Shown: positions 25,940 to 36,180, counted from the stretch's first letter. The stretch is 64,000 nucleotides of DNA from RHKX01 sp963745755 (GCA_963745755.1 CAVUYP010000001.1:1054001-1118000); one strand, 5' to 3'. The notes: generated from the letters alone by a model not told the origin. Numbers and translations are program-made.

Positions 25940-28420
25940 GCCTTGAATCTGCGACCGTAGTAGCACGGAGCCCGGCAACGTGAGTACGGTCGATCGTCGA
26001 ACACGTCTCGACGGCCGGTGTCGGGTCGAGGTTCCCGGCAGCATCGTCGGCGCCCGGACGGTGAACGCGTGACTCGCCCTCGCCAAGGCCTCCGAGGGAC
26101 GCAGCGGCGAGGTGCAGGGCGCGATAGCGTCGCGCCGTCGACGGAGCACTCAGAACCGTCGCCGTCGGCGGACGAGAAGCTCGAACTCGGCGGGCTCGGG
26201 TCGATTGGTCGCGGCCACCCGGGCCTCGAGTCGATCGTGGTGTCGGGCGCGAGTTTGCAGTCCGCTTCGATGGTCGACCTTCGACGTGCGGTCGAAACTC
26301 CGTACCTAGGCCCTGCTCCGATTCCAGTTACCGTAACCTGCTTCGGGCCGTCGCTGGTGGCGATTCGACCGACCACGAGTGCGACTCCGACGTCTCCGAT
26401 CGGTCGCAGGTCGCCGCCGGACACCTCCTGCTCGGCCGATCCGCCGACGAGGTCGGCACCGGTCGGCACGTCGATCGCCACCCGGGCGTCGGTCGGCACC
26501 GAGCTCATCGGATTGATTGACGAGCGCGGGTCTGGATGGTCACCGGTTGCGAGCAGCGGACGGGACCGTCGGGGTCAGCGACGAACCTCGGACGGTCGGG
26601 TCAACCACGGCAGGGCTGAGCGGCGGTTAGCGGCCGAGCGGCGGTGATCGCGAAGGGCTCGGCATCCAGACCCCTCGATCGTCGATGCTGCCTCGACCTT
26701 GTAGATGATCTCCTGCGGACCGCCGGCCGGGGCCCGAACCTGCTCGACGGTGTCGTTCGGATCGATGGCATCCGGCTCCACCGCCGTGACTCGGCGCCGG
26801 CGACGGCAGGACTTCTCCTCACCGTCAGCGCAGATACTGGTGAAGATCGAGATTCGACTGCGTGTATGCGAGCGTCTGCGTTCCCGGATCGGGAAAGCCC
26901 ACGAAATAGCCCCGGAGCTCATAGGCGAGCGTCGCCTTGGCACCGGTCGCCACGGTCGCCCGGTAGTAGGCGGCTTCACCGGCCCTGACCGACACCGAGC
27001 GCGATAGTTGGAACGCTCAGCGAGACGCGGCCGCGAGGTCGAGCTCGACCCCAACCGACCTCCGGCCGCCAGCCGACCTGAGGTCGGCGTCCAACCGATC
27101 AGACCGGTGCTCGCCCCGTTCCAGTCTCTCGCGCTGTTGATCAGGATCGCCCGCTGTGCCATCGGGTCGCCGATCCCGGCGCCTTCAAGGAGGGTCATCG
27201 CGCCTGCCACATGCGGCGCCGCGAAGGACGTCCCCGTCATTGCGGTGAAATCGGGGTTCGACGGTGGCGAGTCCCACATCGCCGACGGAGCGACGACCGC
27301 TCCCGCCGGCGCCGTCAGATCGGGCTTCTTCCGCCCCCCGGCGTCGGTCCACGTGAGCTGATGTCCGAGCACGACGTCGTCCGTCGAGTCGACGGTGCCG
27401 ACGTCGTTGAAACCGCCGACAGTCAGCACGTTGCGCCCGATGTTGCCGACGGTCGGCGTGCCGTCAACGTTATCGTTGCCGGCGCCAAAGGCCTGGCCAA
27501 CGCCGAACACCGCCGTGAGAACATCGTCCGTGTTGTCCTCGTTGTCGGTTGAGGCGGCGGAGCCGAAGCTGATGTTGAACGTCTCGGCCGGATCGAGCGC
27601 CCAGGGCCCTGCGGCAACCCCAATGCATAGAGTTCGGTACTCGATCCGATCAGGCGATCGAGCCCATAGGAAACACCGGTATAGGTGGCATCCCCGGAGG
27701 CAATGATGCCACCCGTGTGGGTGCCGTGGTCCGTGATGGCCTGGGTTGGGTCGTTGTCGACCGTAACAGCTGCGAACGCCGGATGGTTGGGGTCCGCGGC
27801 TTCGCTGATGATCGCCGCATCGGCCGGCACGGTGTCGGAAGCGCCGCGGCCCCCGGTGAATCCGGCCGACCACCAACGCGGCGCGCCAACCGCCGCCGTG
27901 CCGATCCCCGAGAGCCGCTTCGACCGCGACACGGGCTCGATCGCCTGGACCTCCGCGAGAGATGACAGCTTGCGGAGTGACCTGGCCGACACGTCGGCGA
28001 CGACTGCCGCTGGAACGGCTTCGATTCGACGGAGGCTTCCTCCGCGGCGCACGTACATCGTCTCGCGAGGCGGCGGAGGCGATGTGAGCTCGCATGCGCC
28101 TCATCGTTCAGCCGCGCCATCGCGGTTTCATACGCGACCTCGTTCCGGCGAGCAGCCCGTTTCTCAGCCGGCCTGATGCGCAAGCGACGAAGCGCCCCGC
28201 TACGGCTCGCTTCGAGGCAGCAGGATTGGACGCAACTCGGCGGACAGAGCTGCCTTCAGCAGCGGCTGCTCTCGCGAGATGATTCTCACACGGGAACGTC
28301 CTTCTCGAGCTCGCAGACCACTGGCGATCCCCGCGGGACGCTGAATGGCAGCTCGGTCGAGATCGTCGTCGATAGCAGCCAGGGCGACCGGCTGGCGATG
28401 GATTCCTGAATGCTGAAGCA
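25940..28420 (-). pseudogene. Subtilisin-family (S8) protease with Ig-like C-terminus, frame-broken as read
   Basis: Pieces in different minus-strand frames line up in order. Near 28000 'VSARSLRKLSSLAEVQAIEP' resembles an S8 propeptide; at ~27740-27700 'ITDHGTHTGGIIAS' holds the catalytic His; at ~27240-27200 'TGTSFAAPHVAGA' holds the catalytic Ser. A stretch of over 150 residues (27600-27070) stays in one frame. Toward 26000 'ECSVDGATLS' and 'SHAFTVRA' are from an Ig-like module common in secreted actinobacterial proteins. No signal peptide could be assigned and both ends are approximate. Indels rather than stops interrupt it, so it may be intact in the living genome. Confidence 0.65.
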
Positions 28421-28637
28421 ACGATCAGGGCGGGCCACGTTGAGACCCGCGGCGCGTATCTGTGCTCTCTCGGCTGATTCACCCGATTGCTCCCGACAGG
28501 CTCATCCACGCAGAGGGAGGAAAGTAGCGATGGGTCCACGCAGCCACGGCGAACATCATGCACGGCAGGTCGTCTACCGTCGCGTCGGTTCATTTTCTCC
28601 TGCCGACCTGTGACTCTACGAGCCTTGCTTCCAGGAT
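28421..28637. other. Gap between secreted protein and S8 protease
   Basis: Should contain the protease start and signal peptide. A candidate minus-strand start with a hydrophobic 'MMFAVAAWT' lies near 28555, but the frame cannot be followed. Nothing else seen. Confidence 0.35.
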
Positions 28638-31506
28638 TCAGGGAATCACTACCAACGATCGGGTCCGTGAGACGGCAGGCAGATAGGGCCACCCTCGCTC
28701 CCGGAGAACAACCGCCCGGAACCGGTAGCTGACCGGCCGCGTGTAGTCGGCGACGAATCGGTATCGCAGGCGATATCTGCCTTTGGAGTTGGTGCGCAGC
28801 GAGCGGCCGACGGTCTTCCAGCGACGGCCGATGCGGACCTGCACCTCGACGGACTTGCCGCCCCGCGAGAAGTGGGCTCCCTTGGCCTTGACCCGCCGCC
28901 GAACGCGGCGCGCTCTCCGGCCCGGACCGCTTCGGCGCATGGAGGCTGATCGCACCCTTGACGCGCGCCATCGCGGCTCGAGAGCCGGTGCCAAGTTCTC
29001 GAAGTCGCCGTGAAAGACGGCGACGACCGACCTCGACGGGCCCTTTGGCATCCGGCCGTGAAACGCCCCTGCCGATCGGCGACCGCGACGGTGCTCCGGG
29101 TTGGCTCGCGAACCGGGGGCGTACGCTCGTTGAGATCCACCAGGGCGCGCGGGATCGCGGCCCCGATCCATCGACGAGCTGGCCCGAGACGGTCATCGAC
29201 CGCCCGTAGCGCGACCTTCGCGGTCCGTCGCTCCGTTGATAGCAAGCCGGTGAAAGCCGAGATGGCCCGGAACGGGCCGACGGTCGACATGCGGGAGCCG
29301 TCCGCGCGCCGGCTGCTCGCGGACGCGTTGCCGGCCCGGTCCGTCGCCTCGGCGTGGAACTCGTACGCGTGCCCCGGCTCCAGTTCCTCGGAATCGACTC
29401 GGGCGACGAGCCGTCCGGCTCGCAGGTCGGTCGGAAGCGGGATCCATCCGCCTGCGCCCGCCGCCCGGTAGCTGATCCGGCCGTCGGCGACTCCGCTCAG
29501 CGCATCGCCACCGGCGCCTCGAGCCGGTCAGGATCGCCGGGATCCTGAACGAATCGTGAAGGCGAGTTCGGGTGGGGTCACATCGATCCTGACCGTGGCC
29601 TTCCCGGCCGCCGCGTTCCCGGCGCCGTCGTTTGCGTTACCGGCGAGATCGCGTGCCCAATACTCGATCTCGATGGACACCCTCCTCGCCGACGGTCGCG
29701 GCCACGTCGAGCGTCGAAGCTCCGTAGAGACGGTTCCGTCGATTGACAACGGCGGTCATCGGCGGGTCGTCATCGGGAAACTCGTCTGTGTCCTCCATTC
29801 CGCTGAGCCGGCTCGTGCGATCGGGCCTCGAGTTGCACCGAGTGATTGACCCACCCTTCGGGGACCCCGGTGTTCTCCACCGGGTCGGTCAGATCGACTT
29901 TCAGCGGTACCCGACCGACTTCGGCGGCGCGGACTCCCGAGCCTGAGACGGGAACGACATGGACCCAATTGGTGCCCTCGACCAGGTCGTCGAGGACCGA
30001 GCACGCGGCTGTTGCTGTTCAACCCGATCTCGGTCAGCGGCCCGGCGCATGTCTTTGCACCGTCCGGAGCCCTGCGCAGGGGTCGTGACCTTGATCGGTG
30101 TCAACGACAACGCGGTAGCCGGCAATCCGGAAGCGGGATGTTCAGAGTCGCTGAGGCCTTTGCCATGCTGCGCGTACCCAGCCGTCCAGCTCTTCCGCGC
30201 GAGATCCAGCCGTTTGCATTCTCGGGCTGCGACTTCGCCGGCACCGTGTCGTCGAATCTCAGGCTCACCGCCGCCGATGCTTGAGGCGATTCGATTGCCC
30301 GCCGCATCGCGGAGGAACACATCCGCTGTATATGAGCCGACCGTCGGGACTCTGACGTCGTCGATCGACGTGATGTTCGTTCCGGTCCGGGTGACCGGTG
30401 GACTCGTAGCCGCCCGGGCCCGTGACCTTCACTGTCGCGGACTGCGATCGGCGCGTGATTGCTGCGGCGGGATTCGTCCAGGACAGATCGAAATCGTTGT
30501 CGCGACGCCAACCCTCGACCGCCGGCGACGGCGAGGTCCTCTGGCGGCACTCGGCGCAGACGTTGTCGACCTTGAAGCGTCTTGACGGTGCAGGTGCTCG
30601 CCCCCGCAAAACCGAACTCATGGGTGCAGACGCGGACGTGGATTGACCGGCCCGTCCGCGAACGGCGCAGAGCCGGTGTCGACGCGGGATGAAGCGAAGC
30701 TCGAACGGATCGCAAGGCGTCATCGAGCTCACCTCGCCGTTCGGCATCCTGGTCCGGCGTACAGATCGACATCGTCGACCACTTGCTCACCGCCGACCGC
30801 GACGGTCGTCCTGTAGACGCCCGCACCGGTATCCGTTTCCCCGACAGCGAGCTGAGTCGTTCCGCCGACCCACTTTCCGCTGGCTGCATCGCCGGCCCCG
30901 ATCGGCGGCCCGGTGGCGTCAGATCCGCCATCAGGAACGAAACGCCGACACTGCGCGAATGGTCGGGCTTATAGCCACATGTTCCGCGCGCTCTTGCTGC
31001 AGAACATCCCGACGCCGACGCGCGGCGAATGGTCCGAGATCCTGGATCGTCGAGTCATAGGTGCCGGCAACCGATCCGAGGCCGACGACCGACAGGTTCT
31101 CCTGTCTGTGATTGACCGTGGCGACGAATGAAGAAGTAGGATCGGTTCCCGTCCGGAACCGGTGCGCCGACGAGGTTGTAGCCGGCCTGGAACTGCTTGA
31201 TGCGAGTGCCGGGCGGCGAGTGTATAGACCCACTGTCGAGTGTCTGCCGGCCGATGCCGCGGCGGCGGACTGGACCTGGAGCCAGTTGCCACCGGCACAG
31301 CTCGTACTCGCTGAGTATGCGGTCGGCCCGACCTTCGACCGTCGCATCCGGTGTCCCGAGATGGCCCGGAGAACACTCGGAGACCCGATAGAAGCCTCCG
31401 GCTTTCGCCGATCAGGGGCGAGGCCCCAGCTGACCAGGAGCATCGCCAGGCACGGCCAGGCCGCCCTGAGCAATCCCGGAGTGTGCATCAGCAGGGTTCT
31501 GGTCAT
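28638..31506 (-). pseudogene. Large secreted Ig-like repeat protein, frame-broken as read
   Basis: The start is clear: ATG 31506 behind AGGAGGAACCG gives a signal peptide (MTRTLLMHTPGLLRAAWPCL, then 'AMLLVSWGLA'). Further on, in shifting frames, Ig/FN3-like pieces appear: 'DNDFDLSWTNPA' (~30500), 'TVGSYTADVFLRDAAGN' (~30330) and 'EYWARDLAGNANDGAGNAA' (~29640). The C-terminus is intact for over 100 residues, with 'VEVQVRIGRRWKTVGRS' and 'SYRFRAVVLRERGWPY', a beta-rich end module. Length would be ~950 residues. It follows the sigma factor on the same strand, 61 bases after its stop, and is probably exported to the surface. Confidence 0.65.
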
Positions 31507-31529
31507 CGGTTCCTCCTGGTTCGGGTCAT
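31503..31529 (-). CDS. Possible 8-codon leader peptide overlapping the secreted protein start
   Basis: AGGAGGAACAG precedes ATG 31529, which reads MTRTRRNR and then TGA; that TGA overlaps the ATG at 31506. The ribosome-binding site and start are a 23-base tandem duplication. It may couple translation or be a neutral duplication or an assembly artefact. Confidence 0.35.
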   Translation of the reverse strand: MTRTRRNR

Positions 31530-31567
31530 CTGTTCCTCCTCGTCGAACACGCTCGGCCCCATTTCCG

Positions 31568-33036
31568 TCAGGGTCCGAACTCGTTCTGGGCGGCGGCCGA
31601 CGAAGATCCATTGCCGGCGGGCGCCGGCGGGGCGCCGGTGATCCGGATGCAGCAGGCGCCGGCGACGGCGCACCCGAGAGGCCACGGGATCGAACTCCTG
31701 CACCGGCGCCGGGGCGACCGGACTGTTCGACCGCGGCATCGGCGAAGAGACCGGCGGCGCCGCGGGCTGAGGCGGCGCCGGCGGGTTCGGTCGGCTCTCG
31801 CTGCTTCAGCCTGCTCGACATCGACCGCCGTGCTCATTTCGACGACGCTCGCAATCGCCTGTCCGCGGCTTCGTGGCCGAGCGCGCTGTCTCGCGATCGG
31901 CGTGGACGGCTCGGGATCGCTCTGTCGTCCGGGAATCGGAGTCGTGCAGAGCAGATACCCGGGACGACTCCGGCAGCAACGCATGCGGTTGCCGCAGCCC
32001 CGGCGCCGACGCACGCCAGGCGCCGCCTTCCCGGCGCCGCCCACCCCTGCCAACTTCGCGCGACCGCGCCCGCCCGCCGCTACCCTGAGCCCTTGGCTCC
32101 CCCGGACGCGAACAGCACCGGCATTCGATTCAGCCTTGTCGACGACGTGTGGCGACCGCGGCCTTAACCGTTCCGGTGATGAACTCACCCAGTCGGTGCA
32201 AGACGGGCAGAGCTCGAACCGCGGCCGATGCAACCCGCGAAACCGCCGAAAGCGCAATGACGCCGCCGATCTCGTGGAGCTGGCGGCGACAGGCGGGCGG
32301 CGAGGTCGGAGCAGGAACGGCAATGACCGAGATGCTCCAGGCGCCTGGCGGCGAGCCGATTCGTCGGCGGTTCCGGCGAGGAGATCGCGGATCAGCGGCT
32401 CGCGGTCCGCGCACCACTCGCCGGCTGTCGACCTTGCCGAGCCGCTCCATCAGCTCCTCGACGCCCGCGGGTGATCTCTTTTCGGTACGCGCGCGGCGAC
32501 AGGCCCGGAACCAAGCGCACACACTTCCTGCGGACTGAGCCCCCAGCCGTAACGGAGAAGCATCACGGCCCGCCGTCGTGACCGGCAGGCTCGTGAGGAG
32601 GTCCCGAGCGACCCCGCGGGTTTCGGCGCCAAGAGCGCAACTCGTCGGGAAGCGGATGCATGGCCGTCGACGATCGTCTGCCTCGCGCTCGACCTCGAGC
32701 GGGTGCAGCGGCTTGCGCGACGCGTCGCCGCATCTCCTTGCTGGCATGACTGGCGACGGCAGTGAGGATGTAGGCGCGGAGCTCAGCCTCCTCCATCTGG
32801 CGACCGCGCTCGCGGAGGGCCGAGAGAGTTGCCGTCCAGGCGGCTGCGTAGACGTCCTCGATCTCGTCATCGTTGAGCGCGCGGCCGTACGCCCTTGCGA
32901 CCATGGCCCGAGCAGGGCGACGCATCTCCTCGAAGAGGCGACCGCAGCGGTCGGACCACGCCTCGCATTCGCGACCGTTGCCGGCCGGTTCGGTCGAGAC
33001 GGTCGTGCGCTTTCCGGTTCGCTGGGGCTGGCTCAT
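31568..33036 (-). pseudogene. Sigma-70 family factor with zinc-finger-like and hydrophobic C-terminal extension, frame-broken as read
   Basis: Region 2 reads openly from ATG 33036 ('EEMRRPARAMVARAYGRAL', 'DEIEDVYAAAWTATLSALR'). Region 4 appears in other frames: 'RRRAVMLLRYGWGLSPQEVC' and 'GVEELMERLGKVDS'. Next comes a His/Cys segment 'EHLGHCRSCSDLAARL', like an anti-sigma zinc knuckle, then an Ala/Gly-rich hydrophobic stretch around 32000 and a Pro/Ala-rich tail ending NEFGP at a TGA (31568). Joining frames gives a continuous protein of about 480 residues; the segments I joined contain no internal stop. The normal gene would be an alternative sigma factor with its own regulatory tail, upstream of the secreted protein it may control. 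Confidence 0.7.
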
Positions 33037-33338
33037 CGCGGGTCGAGGCGCTTGCTCGCTTCTCCCCAATCCCGCGGGTCGAGAGCGGTGCCCCCCTCGC
33101 TCGTCGAACGGCTTGCCGGGCAGCCCGATTCCGTTGAAGGTCTACAGACCCCTGGCATCCGTCCCTCGCTCTGGCACATCCATGTGCACGAAGCCCCCTT
33201 CTCATGAGTCCCGAAGTCACAAGACGAGAAGGAGTCTTCGCACATTGCGAAGGATCGCGTGTACCGCGAAGTTTCCCGCTATTTGCACAAATCTAGGTCA
33301 AAATTCCGATCTTTGTCCAGCGCTCTACCCTCGGACGA
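33037..33338. promoter_or_regulatory. Intergenic region with divergent promoters and a small hairpin
   Basis: On the minus strand TGGACA (33319-33314) and TAGATT (33295-33290), spacer 18, could serve the sigma factor; the leader to ATG 33036 would then be ~245 bases. A perfect 7-base hairpin, CTTCGCA/TGCGAAG with loop CAT, lies at 33236-33252. The plus-strand gene uses TACCCT at 33326. Confidence 0.4.
33326..33331 (+). promoter_or_regulatory. -10 hexamer TACCCT, leaderless start
   Basis: TACCCT ends 7 bases before the ATG at 33339. Confidence 0.55.
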
Positions 33339-33809
33339 ATGCTGGAAGAACGCGAGCGCGCCTACAAGCAGGGACTGACCGAGCGGATCGAGCGGCGCAT
33401 CCCGACCGGTGAGCGGGTCCAGACCGTGGCGATCTGCCAGGTCGGGCCGCCGCCCTGGGTCGGGGTCGTGCCGCTGCTGCTCGGCATCGCCGTCGTCGCG
33501 GTCAGCCTCTTCGTCGGCGGGATCCCGGTCTTGGCGGGGGCGATCGGAGCGCTGATGGTCCTCGGCGGGATCGCGATGCTGGCGACGGTCCGCCGGCGGC
33601 TGCTGGCGCGGACGAACCGGTCGGTGCATGTGTTTGCGTTACCGCGGTCTCAGAAGGCCGTGTTCGAGGATCCGATCGTCAGCGTCGCGGTCGACGAGCT
33701 GCCGGTCTATACAGGTAATTCGGTCCGCCTCGGCGGCGAGCGGCTGTGGCCGAACTACGGCAGCGGCATCGAGCGCGATGCGCTTGCCGAGGCGCTCGCC
33801 GCAGAGTGA
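33339..33809 (+). CDS. Two-helix membrane protein, unknown function
   Basis: 156 residues. A charged N-terminal ~38 residues are followed by two adjacent membrane helices (VGVVPLLLGIAVVAVSLFVG and VLAGAIGALMVLGGIAMLA) and a cytoplasmic C-terminal domain of ~65 residues with a PH-like or beta-rich look ('RSVHVFALPRSQKAVFED'). No family assigned. The start is set by the leaderless promoter. GC content and codon use return to the window norm here, in contrast to the region before it. Confidence 0.7.
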   Translation: MLEERERAYKQGLTERIERRIPTGERVQTVAICQVGPPPWVGVVPLLLGIAVVAVSLFVGGIPVLAGAIGALMVLGGIAMLATVRRRLLARTNRSVHVFALPRSQKAVFEDPIVSVAVDELPVYTGNSVRLGGERLWPNYGSGIERDALAEALAAE

Positions 33810-34020
33810 GGCGGGCCCGGCGCATGGCTGCGGACCAGGTGGCGTCCGGGGCCCCGCCTACCGTCCGCGGTGCGGCCAGGTAGTCGGCCGCCGGTCTGGA
33901 AGCAGCCTGCCGCTTCTCCAGCCGGGCGACCGGGCGCTGCTCGGGAGCAGGCGTCGCGACGTAACCCCGGACCTCACGTCAGCGGCTAGCCCGCCTCGCT
34001 CCCCCTCCACCGCGGCCTTG

Positions 34021-34111
34021 CCGAGGTCGAGGAAAGGGGTGACAGTTGCTTGTCACCTCGCTCGGTCCTTGGGCGCAGGTCGAGGCCGGGGCGAGCGACG
34101 TTTCCTCGACC
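34021..34111. repeat. Copy A of a palindromic repeat family
   Basis: GGTCGAGGAAA at 34025-34035 is inverted at 34101-34111 (TTTCCTCGACC). An inner hairpin GGTGACA/TGTCACC spans 34038-34057. The first 29 bases match, without mismatch, the reverse complement of 47490-47518. The rest of the 33810-34217 gap shows nothing recognisable. Confidence 0.75.
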
Positions 34112-34217
34112 GGGACTGGTGGGCGGCGCGTCGCTCGCCGCGGCGGCGGGCGCGGCGGCGCCGAGCGGCCCGGCCGGCGGCGGGCGCCCCCGGCGACTCC
34201 GCGTCGCCGGGCCCGGG

Positions 34218-34262
34218 TTGACCTCGCGGCGATAGTTAGCTAAGGTAATTAGCACGACTAAC
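34218..34262 (+). promoter_or_regulatory. Promoter TTGACC-17-TAAGGT with overlapping MarR-type operator
   Basis: TTGACC at 34218-34223 and TAAGGT at 34241-34246 are spaced 17 bases. The -10 region is covered by palindromes: TTAGCTAA (self-complementary), TAATTA, and GTTAG/CTAAC as outer arms (34235-34262). The next gene is a MarR regulator, so autorepression is likely. Confidence 0.65.
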
Positions 34263-34264
34263 GA

Positions 34265-34717
34265 ATGACAGGCACCGAGACGACATCCACGCAGGGGCTG
34301 ACCGAGACGGCGGCGAGGCTGCGCTTGGCGGTGAACCGGATGGCGCGGCGGCTGCGGCAGGAGGCGAACACCGAGCTTGGCCCGGCGTCGATCGCCGCCC
34401 TGGCGACGATCGAGCGCTCCGGACCATTGACCCCCAGCGAGCTGGCGCGGATCGAGGGGGTCCAGCGCCCGACCGCGACCCGGATCCTCGGCCGGCTGGC
34501 CGAGGACGGGCTCGTGACCCGCACCGCCGACCCCAGCGACGGCCGCTGCTCGATCGTCCAGATCACCGCCGACGGCAGGAAGAGCTTGACCCGCTTGCGG
34601 AAGCGCAAGACGGCCTATCTCGCACGAACGATGCGGGAGCTTGACGACGACGACGTCGCCACCCTGGCGCGAGCTGCGGAGATCCTCGAGCAGGTGCTCG
34701 AGGAGGGACGCAGTTGA
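34265..34717 (+). CDS. MarR-family transcriptional regulator
   Basis: 150 residues with the MarR winged helix: dimer helices at both ends, recognition region 'LTPSELARIEGVQRPTATRI' and wing 'VTRTADPSDGRCSIVQIT'. Proteins of this family release DNA on binding small aromatic or drug-like ligands. The operator overlaps its promoter, and its stop overlaps the TTG start of an efflux transporter, so it most likely represses the pair. Confidence 0.9.
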   Translation: MTGTETTSTQGLTETAARLRLAVNRMARRLRQEANTELGPASIAALATIERSGPLTPSELARIEGVQRPTATRILGRLAEDGLVTRTADPSDGRCSIVQITADGRKSLTRLRKRKTAYLARTMRELDDDDVATLARAAEILEQVLEEGRS

Positions 34718-36180
34718 GCGCCGCCGTCCGTCGATCCTTCGCATCGCTGGAGATCCGCAACTACCGCCTCTACTTCGGCGGCCAGGTCGTCTCGCTGGCC
34801 GGCAACTGGATGCAGATCGTCGCCGAGCTCTGGCTCGTCCTGGCGCTGACCGGCTCCGGCTTCGCGGTCGGGCTCGCGACCGCCCTGCAGTTCGCCGGCA
34901 TCCTCCTGTTCGGCGCGCTCGGCGGGGCGCTCGCCGATCGCTTCGACAAGCGCAAGCTGCTGATCGCCTCGCAGACCGGGATGGCGGTGCCGGCGACGCT
35001 GCTGTTCGCGCTGACCATGCTCGGCGTCGTCGAGGCCTGGATGGTGTTCGTCGTGATCGCCATGCGCGGGCTCGTCCTCGCCGTCGACAACCCGGCCCGG
35101 CAGGCGTTCGTGATCGAGATCGTCGGCCCCGACCGGGTCGTCAACGCGGTCAGCCTCAACAGCGTCCTCGTGCACTCGGCGCGGATCACCGGCCCGGCGA
35201 TCGCCGGCGTCATCATCGCCCTCTGGGGAGTGGGGCCGGTGTTCGGCGTCAACGCGCTCAGCTTCGCGGCGATGCTGTTCGCGCTCGTCCGGATGAACCC
35301 CGAGAAGCTGCACCGCCCCCGCCACGACCGGCCGCGCGGCAACATCCGCGAGGCGCTCCGCCACATCACCGCCCACCGCGAGCTGCGGGTGCCGCTGCTG
35401 CTGATGCTGGTGTTGAGCACGATCGGCTTCAACTTCCAGGTCGTGATCCCGCTGCTCGCCGAGCGCAGCTTCACCGGCAACGTCTCCGCCTACGCGATGC
35501 TGATGGTGGCGATGGGCGTCGGCTCGATCACCGGGGCGCTGACGGTCGGCACCCGCAAGCGGGTCAGCCGCGAGCTGATCACCGCCGCCGCGGTCGGCTT
35601 CGGAGTGACGGCGCTGCTCGCCGCGGCGGCGCCGACGCTGCCGCTGGAGATGCTGGCGCTGGGCCTGCTCGGCGTCTGCTCGGTGACGTTCGCTGCCGGG
35701 ATCAACTCCGGCCTGCAGCTCGCCGCCGCGCCGGAGATGCGCGGACGGGTGATGGCCGTCTACTCGATCGTCTTCCTCGGCTCGACCGTCGTCGGCGGGC
35801 CGATCACCGGCTGGCTCGGCGAGGCGGTCAGCCCGCGGGCGCCGCTGCTCGCCGCCGGCCTCGCCGGGTTCGCGGTCGCCGCCGGCGCCTTCCTCGCCTG
35901 GAGCGAGCGCTACTCGGGCGCCGCCGCGGCGCCGATCAGCGGCGAGCTGACGATCGAGCCGGGCACCGGCGAGCTGGCGATCGCCGCCGCCGAGCAGTCG
36001 GCGGGGCGGCGGGCGGCGGCCCGGGTCCGCGGCGCGCGGCCGCTGCGCTCGGCGGCGCGGCGGATCCGCGGCGACTATCGCGAGGCGCCGGCGGCGGCGG
36101 CGAGCAGCGCGTCGAGGCCGCGGCGCAGCTCGTCGGTCTCCGGCCAGCCGAACCCGAGCCGGAAGCACGAGCGCTCCTGA
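34714..36180 (+). CDS. Major facilitator superfamily efflux transporter (enterobactin-exporter-like)
   Basis: 488 residues, about twelve membrane helices in the first ~410, including the motif A-like loop 'GGALADRFDKRKLL' and 'AVDNPARQAFVIEIVG', typical of the MFS_3/EntS-like branch. TTG start with AGGAGG 8 bases upstream, overlapping the MarR stop (TTGA). The last ~80 residues are hydrophilic and basic. The final 106 bases overlap the convergent aminotransferase gene, so the natural end may lie earlier if a frame error occurs here. Drug or siderophore export is likely. Confidence 0.85.
   Translation: MSAAVRRSFASLEIRNYRLYFGGQVVSLAGNWMQIVAELWLVLALTGSGFAVGLATALQFAGILLFGALGGALADRFDKRKLLIASQTGMAVPATLLFALTMLGVVEAWMVFVVIAMRGLVLAVDNPARQAFVIEIVGPDRVVNAVSLNSVLVHSARITGPAIAGVIIALWGVGPVFGVNALSFAAMLFALVRMNPEKLHRPRHDRPRGNIREALRHITAHRELRVPLLLMLVLSTIGFNFQVVIPLLAERSFTGNVSAYAMLMVAMGVGSITGALTVGTRKRVSRELITAAAVGFGVTALLAAAAPTLPLEMLALGLLGVCSVTFAAGINSGLQLAAAPEMRGRVMAVYSIVFLGSTVVGGPITGWLGEAVSPRAPLLAAGLAGFAVAAGAFLAWSERYSGAAAAPISGELTIEPGTGELAIAAAEQSAGRRAAARVRGARPLRSAARRIRGDYREAPAAAASSASRPRRSSSVSGQPNPSRKHERS

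Noticed and set aside
28529..28613. Short plus-strand frame with a GGAGGAAAG ribosome-binding-like site
   Set aside because: Only 27 codons remain after the ATG, the protein has no features, and it lies antisense to the broken minus-strand genes.
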